A stretch of 64,000 bases of DNA from Haloferax sulfurifontis ATCC BAA-897 (GCF_000337835.1 NZ_AOLM01000018.1:124001-188000), one strand, 5' to 3'. Counted from the stretch's first letter, positions 15,959 to 24,694 are shown. The notes: generated by a model from the letters alone, not told the origin. Program-made: numbers and translations.

Positions 15959-16618
15959 CTATCGCTCCGCGCAGAACTCGACGAAGTTGCGGAGGATGGT
16001 CAGCCCGGTCTCGCCGGACTTCTCGGGATGGAACTGCGTGCCGAAGACGGTGCCCGCCTCGTTGGCGACGACCGCGGGGAACTCCACGCCGTAGTCGGTC
16101 GAGGCGACGACCGCGTGCTCGTCGTCGGGGTCGGCGTAGTACGAGTGGACGAAGTAGGCGTACTCGCCGTCGACGCCCTCGACGAGCGGGTGGTCGCGCC
16201 GGACGTTGAGTTCGTTCCAGCCCATGTGCGGGACCTTCTGGCCCTCGTCGAACCGGACGTTGCGGCCGGGGATGAAGTCGAGTCCCTCGACCTCGCCCTC
16301 GCCGGCGTGGTCGGCCTCCTCCGAGGAGGTGAGTAACATCTGCATCCCGAGGCAGATGCCGAAGACGGGCGTCCCGTCGGCGGCGGCCTCGGCGAGCGGT
16401 TCGCGGAACGGGCCGGCGTTTTCCATCCCCTCGGAGAACGCGCCGACGCCCGGGAGGACGATGCCGTCGGCGCCGTCGAAGTCGGCGGGGTCGTCCGAGA
16501 TGACGACGTTCGCCCCCGCGCGTTCGAGCCCGCGCATGGCGCTCCGGAGGTTTCCGAGCCCGTAGTCGACCATCACCACGTCGGCGAGGGTCTCCTCGGG
16601 CGGCTGTGTCGTGCTCAT
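15959..16618 (-). CDS. hisH: Imidazole glycerol phosphate synthase, glutaminase subunit
   Basis: This 219-residue class I glutamine amidotransferase supplies ammonia to HisF in histidine synthesis. 'VVMVDYGLGNLRSAMRGLE' is the typical start. 'PVFGICLGMQML' holds the nucleophile Cys (about residue 96) and 'GTQFHPEKSGE' holds the catalytic His-Glu pair. It lies 54 bases from pheA on the same strand. Other his genes here (hisE near 25.6 kb) are not linked. Confidence 0.95.
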   Translation of the reverse strand: MSTTQPPEETLADVVMVDYGLGNLRSAMRGLERAGANVVISDDPADFDGADGIVLPGVGAFSEGMENAGPFREPLAEAAADGTPVFGICLGMQMLLTSSEEADHAGEGEVEGLDFIPGRNVRFDEGQKVPHMGWNELNVRRDHPLVEGVDGEYAYFVHSYYADPDDEHAVVASTDYGVEFPAVVANEAGTVFGTQFHPEKSGETGLTILRNFVEFCAER

Positions 16619-16810
16619 ACCGAATGGTCCGCAGAGGGGAGCAAAGTGATTTTCCCTCGGGGTGAGTTCTCCGTTGGACGGTCGCGCGACTCGGCCGCAC
16701 GGTTCTGCCCCTCGCTCTCGACCCGTCCCGTGAGAAGAGCCCGAAGTCCGACCCCGAAGATTCCGCGGACGCTCGCGGGGGCGAGAGAGCCGTCGTGCGG
16801 GGTGAACAAC

Positions 16811-16825
16811 TTGTATTCAATACAA
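16811..16825. promoter_or_regulatory. Perfect palindrome upstream of the phn operon
   Basis: TTGTATTCAATACAA is a 15-bp inverted repeat with 7-bp arms and one central base. It lies 50-64 nt before the phnD start, next to an A/T-rich box (TAGTAAATC, about 16840-16848). It is the only clean palindrome in this gap and is placed for an operator or activator site. The binding protein is unknown. Confidence 0.5.
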
Positions 16826-16874
16826 ATATAGAGAAAAAATAGTAAATCTTAACAACAAGTGTCGGAATCATAAA

Positions 16875-17924
16875 ATGAGTTCAATGGCGAGTAGACGAGA
16901 ATTCATCAGAACGGCAGGAATCACTGGCGTCGCGGGGCTGACGGCGCTCAGTGGATGTACGGGTGGCGGTGACGACTCGGAGGCGGCGACGACCACATCG
17001 GAGTCGGGGGAGTCCTCGGAGACCGAGGCGACGTCGACCACGACCGAGTCGTCACCGGAGTCCATCATGTTCGCGCTGACGCCCGCGGAGTCTGACGTGG
17101 ACGTGGAAGCGCAGTATCAACCGCTTTTCAACTACATCGAGTCCGAGGTCGGCGTCACGGTCGAATCCACCGTGGCGGCCGACTACGCGGCGGTGCTCCA
17201 GGCGCTCGACAGCGGACAGGCGGACATCGCCGACGCCGCGCCCGCAATCGCCATTCAGGGCGGTAACGAGGACATCACCGAGGTCATCGGTATCCGCATC
17301 GCCTACGGGGCCTCGCGGTACTTCTCTCTCATCACGACGACGCCCGACAGCGGCATCGAAGAGCTGACCGACCTCGAAGGCGAGACGGTCGCGTTCGCCG
17401 ACCGCCTCTCGACGAGCGGGTCGCTGTTCCCGCTGTACATGATGAGCAAGGCCGGACTCGACACGGGCGGCGCTCCCGACGGCAACCCCGCTGACTTCGA
17501 GGCGCAGTTCTCCGACCACTCGACGGCCCGCGAGACGCTCGTCAACCGCGACGACGTCGTCGCCGCCGGCACGGGCGCGTTCTCGACGGCCCCGCACGTC
17601 CCGGAAGACCAGTTCCCCGAGCAGTTCCTGGAGATGTCCGCCGAAAACGACGGCGACCTCGGAACTGAGTCGCCCGAGCTACAGTTGCTGGCGTGTTCCG
17701 ACCCCATCCCGCGCGCGCCGATTCTCGGCCGCACCGACATGGACCAGGACCTGTACGCCGACATCGAGGAGGCGCTTCTCAACGTGACCGAGGAGGACCT
17801 CATCAACGAGGACCTCGAAGACGACCAACAGCTCTGGTTCACCGGGGTTGACGAGGGGTCCGTCGACGACTACGAACCCGTGCAGGAAGTCCTCGACGAA
17901 CTCGGCGTCACGCTCGGTCAGTAA
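16875..17924 (+). CDS. phnD: Phosphate/phosphonate ABC transporter substrate-binding lipoprotein
   Basis: The 349-residue product has a twin-arginine signal (SRREFIRTAGITGV) followed by a lipobox-like 'TALSGC' at about residues 28-33, so it is probably Tat-exported and lipid-anchored. A Ser/Thr/Glu-rich linker follows. The PhnD-like periplasmic domain runs from 'IMFALTPAESDVDVEAQYQPL' to the end. The family binds phosphonates, phosphite or phosphate, and the ligand cannot be read here. It is first in a phnD-phnC-phnE cluster. Confidence 0.92.
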   Translation: MSSMASRREFIRTAGITGVAGLTALSGCTGGGDDSEAATTTSESGESSETEATSTTTESSPESIMFALTPAESDVDVEAQYQPLFNYIESEVGVTVESTVAADYAAVLQALDSGQADIADAAPAIAIQGGNEDITEVIGIRIAYGASRYFSLITTTPDSGIEELTDLEGETVAFADRLSTSGSLFPLYMMSKAGLDTGGAPDGNPADFEAQFSDHSTARETLVNRDDVVAAGTGAFSTAPHVPEDQFPEQFLEMSAENDGDLGTESPELQLLACSDPIPRAPILGRTDMDQDLYADIEEALLNVTEEDLINEDLEDDQQLWFTGVDEGSVDDYEPVQEVLDELGVTLGQ

Positions 17925-17940
17925 GAGCGAGACCCCGCGG

Positions 17941-17990
17941 TTTTGTTTCCCTACCGTGCGGTCGATACCCGACGAACGGTTCGACCGCAC
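17941..17990 (+). terminator. T run and perfect 10-bp hairpin between phnD and phnC
   Basis: TTTTGTTT (17941-17948) is followed by GTGCGGTCGA (17956-17965) and its exact complement TCGACCGCAC (17981-17990), with a 15-nt loop. It could end part of the transcripts or protect the phnD 3' end, giving more binding protein than ATPase. The role is inferred. Confidence 0.45.
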
Positions 17991-18019
17991 GCGAACTACG
18001 CGACGCGACAGACACGATA

Positions 18020-18823
18020 ATGAGTACGATCGAAGTAACGAACCTCAGCAAATCCTACGGAGATGTCACGGCCCTCGACGACGTCTCGTTCACCATCCCG
18101 GACGGCGAGTTCGTCGTCGTCCTCGGGCAATCGGGGGCGGGGAAGTCGACCCTCCTCCGCTGTCTCAACGGAATCACTCGCCCGACGAGCGGGTCGATAA
18201 CCATCGACGACGCGAACGTGGTGGGGCCTCGAAACGACGTGGCAATGATATTTCAACAACACTACATACTCGGACAGATGAGCGCGTACAGCAACGCGCT
18301 CACCGGCGCGCTCGGCCGGACCTCGTTTCTCGGCAGTCTGCTCGGCCTGTACGACGGCGACGACAAGAAGGAGGCGCTCCGCGCGCTCGAAACCGTCGGG
18401 TTACTCGACGAGGCCAACCAGCGCGCCGGGAAGATGAGCGGCGGCCAGCAACAGCGCGTCGGCATCGCCCGCGCGCTGGTCCAGAACCCGAACCTCCTGC
18501 TCGCCGACGAACCCGTGGCGAGTCTGGACCCCGCGAGCGCGGAGACGGTGATGCGATACATCCGCGACGCGGCCGACGAGCGCGACCTGACGACCATCGC
18601 GAGCCTCCATCAAGTCAACATCGCCCGCGAGTTCGGCGAGCGGTTCCTCGGGATGAAAGACGGACAGGTCGTCTTCGACGGCTACCGCGAGGACTTCAAC
18701 GTCGACGTCATCGACCGCATCTACGGCGACATCGAGACGGAGGCCATCCGCGAAGAACGGGCCGACGGCCCGCCCGCGAACGACGCGGTCGCCACGAGCG
18801 GAGCGAGGTCACATGAGTACTGA
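18020..18823 (+). CDS. phnC: Phosphonate/phosphate ABC transporter ATP-binding protein
   Basis: This 267-residue ABC ATPase energises the PhnD/PhnE importer. The Walker A is 'GQSGAGKSTLL' near residue 38, the Q-loop 'MIFQQHYIL', the signature 'MSGGQQQRVGIARAL', the Walker B 'LLLADEPVASLDP', and the switch His lies in 'ASLHQV'. These match the PhnC subfamily. It overlaps phnE by 11 bases. The start follows a hairpin-bearing gap of 95 bases after phnD. Confidence 0.94.
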   Translation: MSTIEVTNLSKSYGDVTALDDVSFTIPDGEFVVVLGQSGAGKSTLLRCLNGITRPTSGSITIDDANVVGPRNDVAMIFQQHYILGQMSAYSNALTGALGRTSFLGSLLGLYDGDDKKEALRALETVGLLDEANQRAGKMSGGQQQRVGIARALVQNPNLLLADEPVASLDPASAETVMRYIRDAADERDLTTIASLHQVNIAREFGERFLGMKDGQVVFDGYREDFNVDVIDRIYGDIETEAIREERADGPPANDAVATSGARSHEY

Positions 18824-19778
18824 TACCGACCGAATCGAAGAGGCGCTACGGAACATCCAGATAGCAAAGCGAGTCAGACTGCTGTTTTCGGTCGTCGTTC
18901 TCGTCCTCTTCGCGTGGTTCTTCACGAACGCGCTGAGCGAGGTGGGCTTTTCCGTCGGCGAAATCGTCGAGTACTGGCCGGAGTTCACCGACGCGCTGGG
19001 CGACTTCTTCCCGCCGGGGACGCTGTTCGGCGTCGTCCCCTTCGTCGACGTCAGCCAGTACTGGGCGTTCATCCAAGAGCGGAATCTCCTCCTCCAGTTC
19101 CAAGACGGCAACCCCGTCCTCGGCGCGGTGTTCGTCACGTTCGCGATGGGGTTCGCCGGGACCGTCCTCGGCATCCCCGGCGCGCTCATCCTCGGCGTCC
19201 TCGGCTCCGAGCGCGTGACGCCGTACCCGTTTAACTTCATCTTCCGCGGGACGATGAGCGTCATCCGCGCCATCCCGGCGCTGGTGTGGGCGCTCATCTA
19301 CATCCCCCTCGGCGGCGTCTCGCCGTTCACGGCGACGCTCGCCATCGGGACCGACACGATGGGGAACCTCGGTCGCCTGTTCACGGACGCCCTCGAAGAA
19401 GTCGAGGACGGACCGATAGAGGCCATCGAGTCGACCGGCGCGAACAGCCCCCAGAAGGTCGTCTTCGGGATGCTCTCGCAGGTCTTTACGCCCTTCATCG
19501 CGTGGACGATGTACATCCTCGAGATCAACGTCCGCATCGGCGTCACGATGGGGCTCATCGGCGGCGGCGGGCTCGGACAGGTGCTCCAGACCCAACGCGG
19601 CCTGTTCCGGTACACGAACATGATGGCGACGATTCTCGTCATCTTCATGCTCGTCGTCTCCGTCGAGTTCGTGAGCCAGCGGGTCCGGTCGTACATCCGC
19701 GGCAACGAGGAGGGGACGAGCGTCCTCAAGCTCATCGTCGAGTTCCCACAGCGGATGGCCCGCTCCATCTGGGAGTAA
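18813..19778 (+). CDS. phnE: Phosphonate/phosphate ABC transporter permease
   Basis: This 321-residue membrane subunit has the binding-protein-dependent permease fold: an N-terminal helix at about residues 25-45, then a block of helices from about residue 100. The cytosolic coupling loop 'EEVEDGPIEAIESTGANSPQ' corresponds to the EAA motif. Only one permease gene is present, so a homodimer is likely. Its start lies within the end of phnC, indicating translational coupling. Confidence 0.93.
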   Translation: MSTDTDRIEEALRNIQIAKRVRLLFSVVVLVLFAWFFTNALSEVGFSVGEIVEYWPEFTDALGDFFPPGTLFGVVPFVDVSQYWAFIQERNLLLQFQDGNPVLGAVFVTFAMGFAGTVLGIPGALILGVLGSERVTPYPFNFIFRGTMSVIRAIPALVWALIYIPLGGVSPFTATLAIGTDTMGNLGRLFTDALEEVEDGPIEAIESTGANSPQKVVFGMLSQVFTPFIAWTMYILEINVRIGVTMGLIGGGGLGQVLQTQRGLFRYTNMMATILVIFMLVVSVEFVSQRVRSYIRGNEEGTSVLKLIVEFPQRMARSIWE

Positions 19779-19827
19779 GCGTCCGAAACCGTCGTTTCAG
19801 TCGCAAACCGGTCATGAAGCACACAAC

Positions 19828-19838
19828 CATATATTTTT
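19828..19838 (+). promoter_or_regulatory. TATA box of the HTH gene
   Basis: CATATATTTTT lies 26-36 nt before the ATG at 19864, the strongest A/T-rich box in the area. Confidence 0.6.
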
Positions 19839-19863
19839 CACACACACTACACAATACGTAGTT

Positions 19864-20406
19864 ATGGATCTCTCAAAAGAGATAGGGCAAATCAAGGAGG
19901 AAACTAGTCTCTCTAAGCGGGAAGCTGAGGTACTGGTTTTAAAGCAAGCAGGTACTGCTTCGCATGCAGAGATTGCCGGTGAACTGGATATCAAGAAATC
20001 CACAGTAGACGAGTACGCAAAGAGAATCAGAAACAAACGAGAGCAGTCTGAGAACACGGTGAGAGCAGTAAGCGACTTCTCGTCATCTAATCACAGCCTC
20101 AGAGAGTTAATAGAGCGTCTTCAGGTTGATGATCAAGTCTTGTTCACATCAACGGGTCGTAAATCAATGAAACGGCCATTTACAGTCGTGGATGTCAAAC
20201 AGACATCAACCGCCAGCGGAACAGAAACATGTGTCGAGGTGGATGGACCCCAAGGTGGCGAGATGAGACTAGTAGCGGACCCGGACCAAGGCAAGCTGTG
20301 GCAAGTCTACGCCGACGGGAATCACAAAGATAAGCCAGTCCGATGGGAATTAACTAGTCTCTCAATCGTTGCCGGGGAGTGTTCTATTGAACTACAAGAA
20401 AAGTAG
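19864..20406 (+). CDS. HTH protein of atypical base composition
   Basis: The product is 180 residues. Residues about 15-60 form a LuxR/sigma-4-like helix-turn-helix ('SLSKREAEVLVLKQAGTA', 'AEIAGELDIKKSTVDEYAKR'). A second, beta-rich domain from about residue 75 has no known match by eye. Codon use and base composition are clearly more A/T-rich than in neighbours, and the protein is less acidic, suggesting recent acquisition. It has its own promoter. The DNA target and function of the C-terminal domain are unknown. Confidence 0.8.
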   Translation: MDLSKEIGQIKEETSLSKREAEVLVLKQAGTASHAEIAGELDIKKSTVDEYAKRIRNKREQSENTVRAVSDFSSSNHSLRELIERLQVDDQVLFTSTGRKSMKRPFTVVDVKQTSTASGTETCVEVDGPQGGEMRLVADPDQGKLWQVYADGNHKDKPVRWELTSLSIVAGECSIELQEK

Positions 20407-20561
20407 TGCGATAGAAATCCAAAGGAAATGCTTGTTTCGCATTGCGGTAGTACTCCTGAAGACTAGATAACTCAGACGAGAGTCCTAACTGGAACGACCG
20501 CGCCCTGGACTACTCCCGCGGTACGGTTTTTATCGCTCCCCCGCGTCTCACAGCGTAGCCC

Positions 20562-21347
20562 ATGTCGTCGCCGCGCTCCGCCTCGTCGCCGCCGTCCGCC
20601 GCCTCGGGGTCGCGTCGCGCCACCTCGCCCGTCGCCCTCGCCGCGCTCGTGGTCGCAAACCTCGTGCCGCTCGTCGGCGTCGTCTGGTTCGACTGGAGCC
20701 TGAAGGCGCTTCTCGTCGCCTACTGGCTCGAAAGCGGCGTCGTCGGCCTCCTGAACGTCCCCAAGATTCTCGCCGCCAGCGGCCGCGGCGACGGCGGGTC
20801 GAGCATCAACGCCACCGTCAACGGCCGACAGGTGGACCTCTCGCCGCCCGACGACCCCCGCGACGGCTTTCACCTCTACCCCTCGAACGTCCCCATCGCG
20901 GGGTTTTTCGCCATGCACTACGGGATTTTCTGGGTCGTCCACGGCGTGTTCGTCTGGTCGTTCGACGCCTTCGCGGTCGGCGGCGTCGGCGGCGTCCCGC
21001 TGGGAGCGGTGTTCCTCGCGGCGGGCGCGACGGTCCTCAGCCACGGCGGGTCGTTCGCCGTCAACTTCGTCGGCCGCGAGGAGTACCGGAGCGTCTCGCC
21101 CGGCAAACAGATGTCCGAACCGTACCGCCGGGTCATCGTCCTCCACCTGACTATCGTCCTCGGCGCGTTCCTCGTCGCCGCCTCGGGCGCGCCCGCCGCG
21201 GCGCTCGTCGTCATGGTCGTCGTCAAGACCGCGCTCGACGCGGGCGCGCACCTCAGGGAACACGTCCGCGCCGAAAAACGGGCCGACCGCGACCGCGACG
21301 GCGGGTCGGCCGGCGAGCGAATCGAGGTCAGCGACGCGTCGGCCTGA
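20562..21347 (+). CDS. DUF6498-like polytopic membrane protein
   Basis: The 261-residue product has about six helices. 'ALLVAYWLESGVVGLLNVPK' near residue 50 and 'FFAMHYGIFWVVHGVFVWSF' near residue 115 are the conserved family blocks, with helix-embedded Tyr, Glu and His. Serine-rich N-terminal and charged C-terminal tails are cytosolic or disordered. GGTTTTTATC (about 20525-20534) is the likely TATA box. The biochemical function of the family is unknown. Confidence 0.8.
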   Translation: MSSPRSASSPPSAASGSRRATSPVALAALVVANLVPLVGVVWFDWSLKALLVAYWLESGVVGLLNVPKILAASGRGDGGSSINATVNGRQVDLSPPDDPRDGFHLYPSNVPIAGFFAMHYGIFWVVHGVFVWSFDAFAVGGVGGVPLGAVFLAAGATVLSHGGSFAVNFVGREEYRSVSPGKQMSEPYRRVIVLHLTIVLGAFLVAASGAPAAALVVMVVVKTALDAGAHLREHVRAEKRADRDRDGGSAGERIEVSDASA

Positions 21348-21374
21348 AGTCGGGAGAACGCTCCCGCGCCGCGC

Positions 21375-21971
21375 TCAGAAGTCGCCGAGGCTGGCCTGTC
21401 CGTCCGAGGCGTCGGCGAGCCCCGAGAGGTCGGCGGCGCGCGCGATAGTGTCGAAAAAGCCCTCGCGCTGGCTCCGGTCGTACAGCGTCGCCGCGGGGTG
21501 CACGGAGAGGAGCACGCGATAGGAGGCGTCGCCGACGCGGGCGTCGACGACCGACCCCGATTCGTTCGTGATGGCGACGCCGCGGTCGAGGAGGTGTTGC
21601 GAGGGGACCTTCCCGAGCGTGACGATTAGCTCCGGGTCGACGAGTTCGAGTTCGCGGGCGAGGTAGCCCCGGCAGTTCGACAGTTCGTCGCTCGTCGGGT
21701 CGCGGTTGTCCGGCGGGCGGCACCGCACGCAGTTGGTGATGCGGACGTCGGCGCGGGCGAGGCCGGCCTCGCGGAGCGCGTCGTCCAGCACGGAGCCGGA
21801 GCGACCCACGAACGGCTCGCCGCCCTCGTCTTCCTTCGCGCCCGGCGCTTCGCCGAGGAAGAGCAGGTCGGCGTCGTCGGGACCGACCCCGTTGACGATG
21901 CGACTCCGCGAATCGACGAGTTCGGGGCATCGCTCACAGCCCGTCACGCAGAGGCCCTCCATGTGTTCCAT
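21375..21971 (-). CDS. udg: Uracil-DNA glycosylase, iron-sulfur family 4 type
   Basis: This 198-residue enzyme removes uracil from DNA, starting base-excision repair. Motif 1 is 'LGEAPGAKEDEGGEPFVGRSG' in part (GEAPG...EDEGG, about residues 41-55). 'TNCVRCRPPDNR' is the family-4 block, and the C-terminal 'LLSVHPAA' holds the catalytic-loop His. Cysteines near residues 12, 15, 84 and 100 can bind the 4Fe-4S cluster. GGATTAAG about 24-31 nt upstream supports the ATG at 21971. Confidence 0.93.
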   Translation of the reverse strand: MEHMEGLCVTGCERCPELVDSRSRIVNGVGPDDADLLFLGEAPGAKEDEGGEPFVGRSGSVLDDALREAGLARADVRITNCVRCRPPDNRDPTSDELSNCRGYLARELELVDPELIVTLGKVPSQHLLDRGVAITNESGSVVDARVGDASYRVLLSVHPAATLYDRSQREGFFDTIARAADLSGLADASDGQASLGDF

Positions 21972-21995
21972 ACGCAGTTCGAGGGCGGGGACGGC

Positions 21996-22607
21996 TTAAT
22001 CCCCGGCGAAGCGCCGCGCGGCGCGGGCCGCCAACCGGGCCACGCGAATCGGCTCGGGCCGGCCGCCGGATGGCGTGAACCCGCGGACGACCCGCGCGGC
22101 CTCGTCGTCGTCACAGCCGGCGGCCCGGACGAACACCGTCTCGCCGTTCACTTCGACGGGTCGGCGGGGCGGAGCCGCGCGGTAGATAGCGAGCCGCCGG
22201 TCGAACGCCGCACCCGAGAACTGCTCGGAGAGGGCGGGTTCGAGCCCCTCGCTCTCCTCGAAGGAGACCGACAACACCGGGCGGTCGAGGGTCGCGGCGA
22301 GGCGGTCGATATCGACGAGGTTGAACCACGCCGGGGCGATGCCGGAGACGAGCAGGTAGCGCACGTCCTCGCGGCCGAGGGAGGCGGAAAGCGAGGCGAT
22401 GGCGTCGGTCGCGTCGTCGCCGCCGACGGCGCACGTCTCGAAGGCGAGGCCGTCGACGACCCGGTCGGCGCGGACGACCGCGCCGCAGAGGACGCTCTCC
22501 GGAGACGGGTCTGTGGAAGAATAAGCGTCGTCAGCGTCGTCTGTGGGTGCGCGCGCCGCCCCGGAGTAGGATTCCGCGACCCCGAGGGCGCGAGACCCCG
22601 GCTTCAC
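21996..22607 (-). CDS. DUF99 family protein (endonuclease V-like fold), GTG start
   Basis: This 203-residue archaeal DUF99/UPF0215 protein has 'GAVVRADRVVDGLAFETC' and 'DVRYLLVSGIAPAWFNLVD', the family core related in fold to endonuclease V, ending in a basic helix. The gene starts at a GTG overlapping the stop of the upstream small gene in a GTGA arrangement, so translation is probably coupled. Repair or RNA processing has been suggested for the family. The activity is unproven. Confidence 0.85.
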   Translation of the reverse strand: MKPGSRALGVAESYSGAARAPTDDADDAYSSTDPSPESVLCGAVVRADRVVDGLAFETCAVGGDDATDAIASLSASLGREDVRYLLVSGIAPAWFNLVDIDRLAATLDRPVLSVSFEESEGLEPALSEQFSGAAFDRRLAIYRAAPPRRPVEVNGETVFVRAAGCDDDEAARVVRGFTPSGGRPEPIRVARLAARAARRFAGD

Positions 22608-22774
22608 TCGTCTTTGATCTCCTGGAGCCGGTCGAGGAGTTCGTCGTTGGACGCGCCGATTTCGAAATCGACCTCGCCCTCGTGTTTCTCCTCACTCGTC
22701 GTGACGCCGTCTTCCTCGTCGAAGTCGACGTTCTGGTCTCCTTGTTCGGACTCGTCGTAGCTCCCAAATCCCAT
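22604..22774 (-). CDS. Small acidic haloarchaeal protein (DUF5786-like)
   Basis: The 56-residue acidic protein begins MGFGSYDESEQGDQNVD and ends in an amphipathic helix 'SNDELLDRLQEIKDE'. It has no cysteine or membrane segment. The GTGA overlap with the DUF99 gene makes a two-gene operon. CCTTTTTGG on the reverse strand about 30 nt upstream is the probable promoter. I recall the MGFGSYDES start as a conserved haloarchaeal small-protein family. The function is unknown. Confidence 0.75.
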   Translation of the reverse strand: MGFGSYDESEQGDQNVDFDEEDGVTTSEEKHEGEVDFEIGASNDELLDRLQEIKDE

Positions 22775-22903
22775 ACAGTCATACGTACACGACCGAGCCC
22801 CAAAAAGGATTTGTCGCGCGAGTTCGAGGTTCGAGGGCGATTCGCGCGACGGGAGAACGCCTCGTCCGCCCGACTTTTTCCGGTCGGGCGCGTACGGGCA
22901 GGT

Positions 22904-23530
22904 ATGGAAGTCATCCCAGTCACCGCCGACGCCGAGACGTTCACCTGCAACGCCTACCTCGTCCTCGGCGAGCGAACCGTCCTCGTCGACGCCGGGACGA
23001 TGCCGGGCGTCGAGGCGGTCGTCGCCGAGCATACCGACGACCTCGACGCCGTGGTCGTCACCCATCAGCACTCCGACCACGTCGGCGAGCTCGACGCCGT
23101 CGTCGAGCGGTTCGACCCCGACGTGTACGCCTACGCCGACCACCCGCTTCGGACCCACGAACTCGGAGACGGCGACCGCGTCGAGATGGGCGACGAGTCG
23201 TTCGAGGTCGTCTACACGCCCGGCCACGCCGACGACCACGTCTCGCTCGTGAGCGGGCGGTCGCTGTTCTCGGGCGACGTGTTCGTCTACAACGACGGCG
23301 CGTTCGACGACGGCAGTTTCGGCCGCACCGACATGCCGGGGCAGTCCCGCGAGCGCCTCATCAGTAGCCTGCACACGCTCCTCGACCGCCTGCCCTCGAC
23401 GGTCGAGGCGCTGTACGCCGGCCACGGCGACCCCTTCGAGAACGAGGCCGGCGGCGACACCGTCCGCGACGCGCTCGAACGCGCCATCGAACGCGCGGAA
23501 CGCCGCGAGCCGAAGTACCCGGAGGACTGA
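22904..23530 (+). CDS. Metallo-beta-lactamase fold hydrolase
   Basis: The 208-residue product has the metal-binding 'THQHSDHVGELD' (HxHxDH, about residues 55-60), 'YTPGHADDHVSL' with the third His, 'FSGDVFVYNDG' with the bridging Asp, and 'YAGHGDPFE' with the last His. This is a complete dinuclear zinc site of the glyoxalase II-like type. The substrate is unknown; thioester or lactone hydrolysis is typical. A membrane gene starts one base after the stop, so the two are co-transcribed. Confidence 0.92.
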   Translation: MEVIPVTADAETFTCNAYLVLGERTVLVDAGTMPGVEAVVAEHTDDLDAVVVTHQHSDHVGELDAVVERFDPDVYAYADHPLRTHELGDGDRVEMGDESFEVVYTPGHADDHVSLVSGRSLFSGDVFVYNDGAFDDGSFGRTDMPGQSRERLISSLHTLLDRLPSTVEALYAGHGDPFENEAGGDTVRDALERAIERAERREPKYPED

Positions 23531-23531
23531 G

Positions 23532-23912
23532 ATGGCGACCGACGCGGCCGGGGACGCGGGCGGCGACCTGACGCGACTGCACTACGTCGGCGTCGGCCTC
23601 GCGGCCGTGACCGGCGTGATTCACCTCGTCTTCGGCGCGGGCGCGCTGGCCGCGGACCTCGCCGACCCGCTCGGAATCGCCTTTATCGGGGCCGCCGCGG
23701 GGTTCGCCGCGGGCATCGTCGGCGTCCTCCGCGGCGACGAGCGCCTCCGCTCGTGGGTGGTGTTGCTCGGCATCCCCTTCACCGCCGGACAGGTCGTCCT
23801 CTACGTCGCGCTCAACTGGCCGGCTATCTTCGGCATCGGCGGCGTCGCGGACAAACTCGTCCAGCTCGCACTGCTCGCGGTCCTGTTCGAGCTGTATCGG
23901 CGAGAAGCCTGA
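23532..23912 (+). CDS. Four-helix membrane protein, haloarchaeal hypothetical
   Basis: The 126-residue product has four hydrophobic helices (about residues 20-40, 46-66, 73-93 and 100-120) and short loops. 'LHYVGVGLAAVTGVIHLVFG' with an intramembrane His is the most distinctive block. It lies one base downstream of the MBL hydrolase gene. The function is unknown. The stop lies 15 bases before the convergent L40e stop. Confidence 0.75.
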   Translation: MATDAAGDAGGDLTRLHYVGVGLAAVTGVIHLVFGAGALAADLADPLGIAFIGAAAGFAAGIVGVLRGDERLRSWVVLLGIPFTAGQVVLYVALNWPAIFGIGGVADKLVQLALLAVLFELYRREA

Positions 23913-23927
23913 GAGAAGCGTGCGGGC

Positions 23928-24074
23928 TTACGCGGCGCGGCGTTCCTTCGACTTGGGTCGAAGGTGCTTGTAGCCGCACTTGCGGCACTGCTTGGCCTTC
24001 TGGGGGTTCCGCGCGTTGCACCGCATGCAGATCTGCTTCTCGAGCGTCCGCTTCGTCGCAGCGTCACTAGCCAT
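23928..24074 (-). CDS. rpl40e: Ribosomal protein L40e
   Basis: This 48-residue zinc-ribbon protein of the large subunit has two CxxC pairs, '[10 protein letters not shown]' and 'CRKCGYKHL', to bind zinc, and a basic RNA-contacting tail '[10 protein letters not shown]'. The length equals other archaeal L40e proteins. The ATG at 24074 gives the canonical start [15 protein letters not shown] longer frame upstream is spurious. Confidence 0.96.
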   Translation of the reverse strand: MASDAATKRTLEKQICMRCNARNPQKAKQCRKCGYKHLRPKSKERRAA

Positions 24075-24187
24075 GCATACGAGTCCCGCCGCCGGTCGTA
24101 TAACGCTTGCGAGACACACCGCCGGCGCTCGCGGGCCGCTCGGCGGTCGTCCGGATGGGTCGGAAAACGCGGCGGTTCGCGGCGGGC

Positions 24188-24454
24188 TTACGCGCCGGCC
24201 TGGCTCAGCGCCGATTCGATGTCGTCGCGCTGGGTGACACCGACGAATCGGTCGACGATGCCGTCGTCGTTCTCGACGATGAGCGTCGGGAGCGAGCGAA
24301 CCTGATACTGGTTGGCCACGTCCTGTTCCTCGTCGACGTCGACCTTGACGAACTCGACGCTCTCGTAGTCGCCTTCGAGTTCGTCGAGAATCGGGTCCTG
24401 CGTCTTACAAGGGCCGCACCAGTCCGCGTAGAAGTCCAAGAGTCGAACAGTCAT
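24188..24454 (-). CDS. Thioredoxin family protein
   Basis: The 88-residue single thioredoxin fold has the active site '[15 protein letters not shown]' (WCGPC, about residues 12-16) and the cis-proline loop 'VRSLPTLIV'. It is a cytosolic dithiol-disulfide oxidoreductase. An ATG five codons further upstream exists; the shorter start at 24454 better suits the A/T-rich CCTTATG box about 35 nt upstream. It is a single-gene unit. Confidence 0.93.
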   Translation of the reverse strand: MTVRLLDFYADWCGPCKTQDPILDELEGDYESVEFVKVDVDEEQDVANQYQVRSLPTLIVENDDGIVDRFVGVTQRDDIESALSQAGA

Positions 24455-24694
24455 CGTATCCCGACGCATCTTGCCCGCCCCCGCGCATAAGGATTACTCA
24501 TGGGCCCGCGTCTCTCCGGTTGTGCGCCGCGGCCGTTGCGGGCGAGTTCGGCGTCGTTGAGCGCCGAGACGCCCGCGAACCGGGGCGAGAGCGGAACGCG
24601 GTCGTCGGCGACTCGGACGGGCGTCCCGACTGCGCGCCACGCGGCTCCGAAGCGAGCCGAAACGTTTAGGCGGCGGACGCACGGACGGTGGAAC

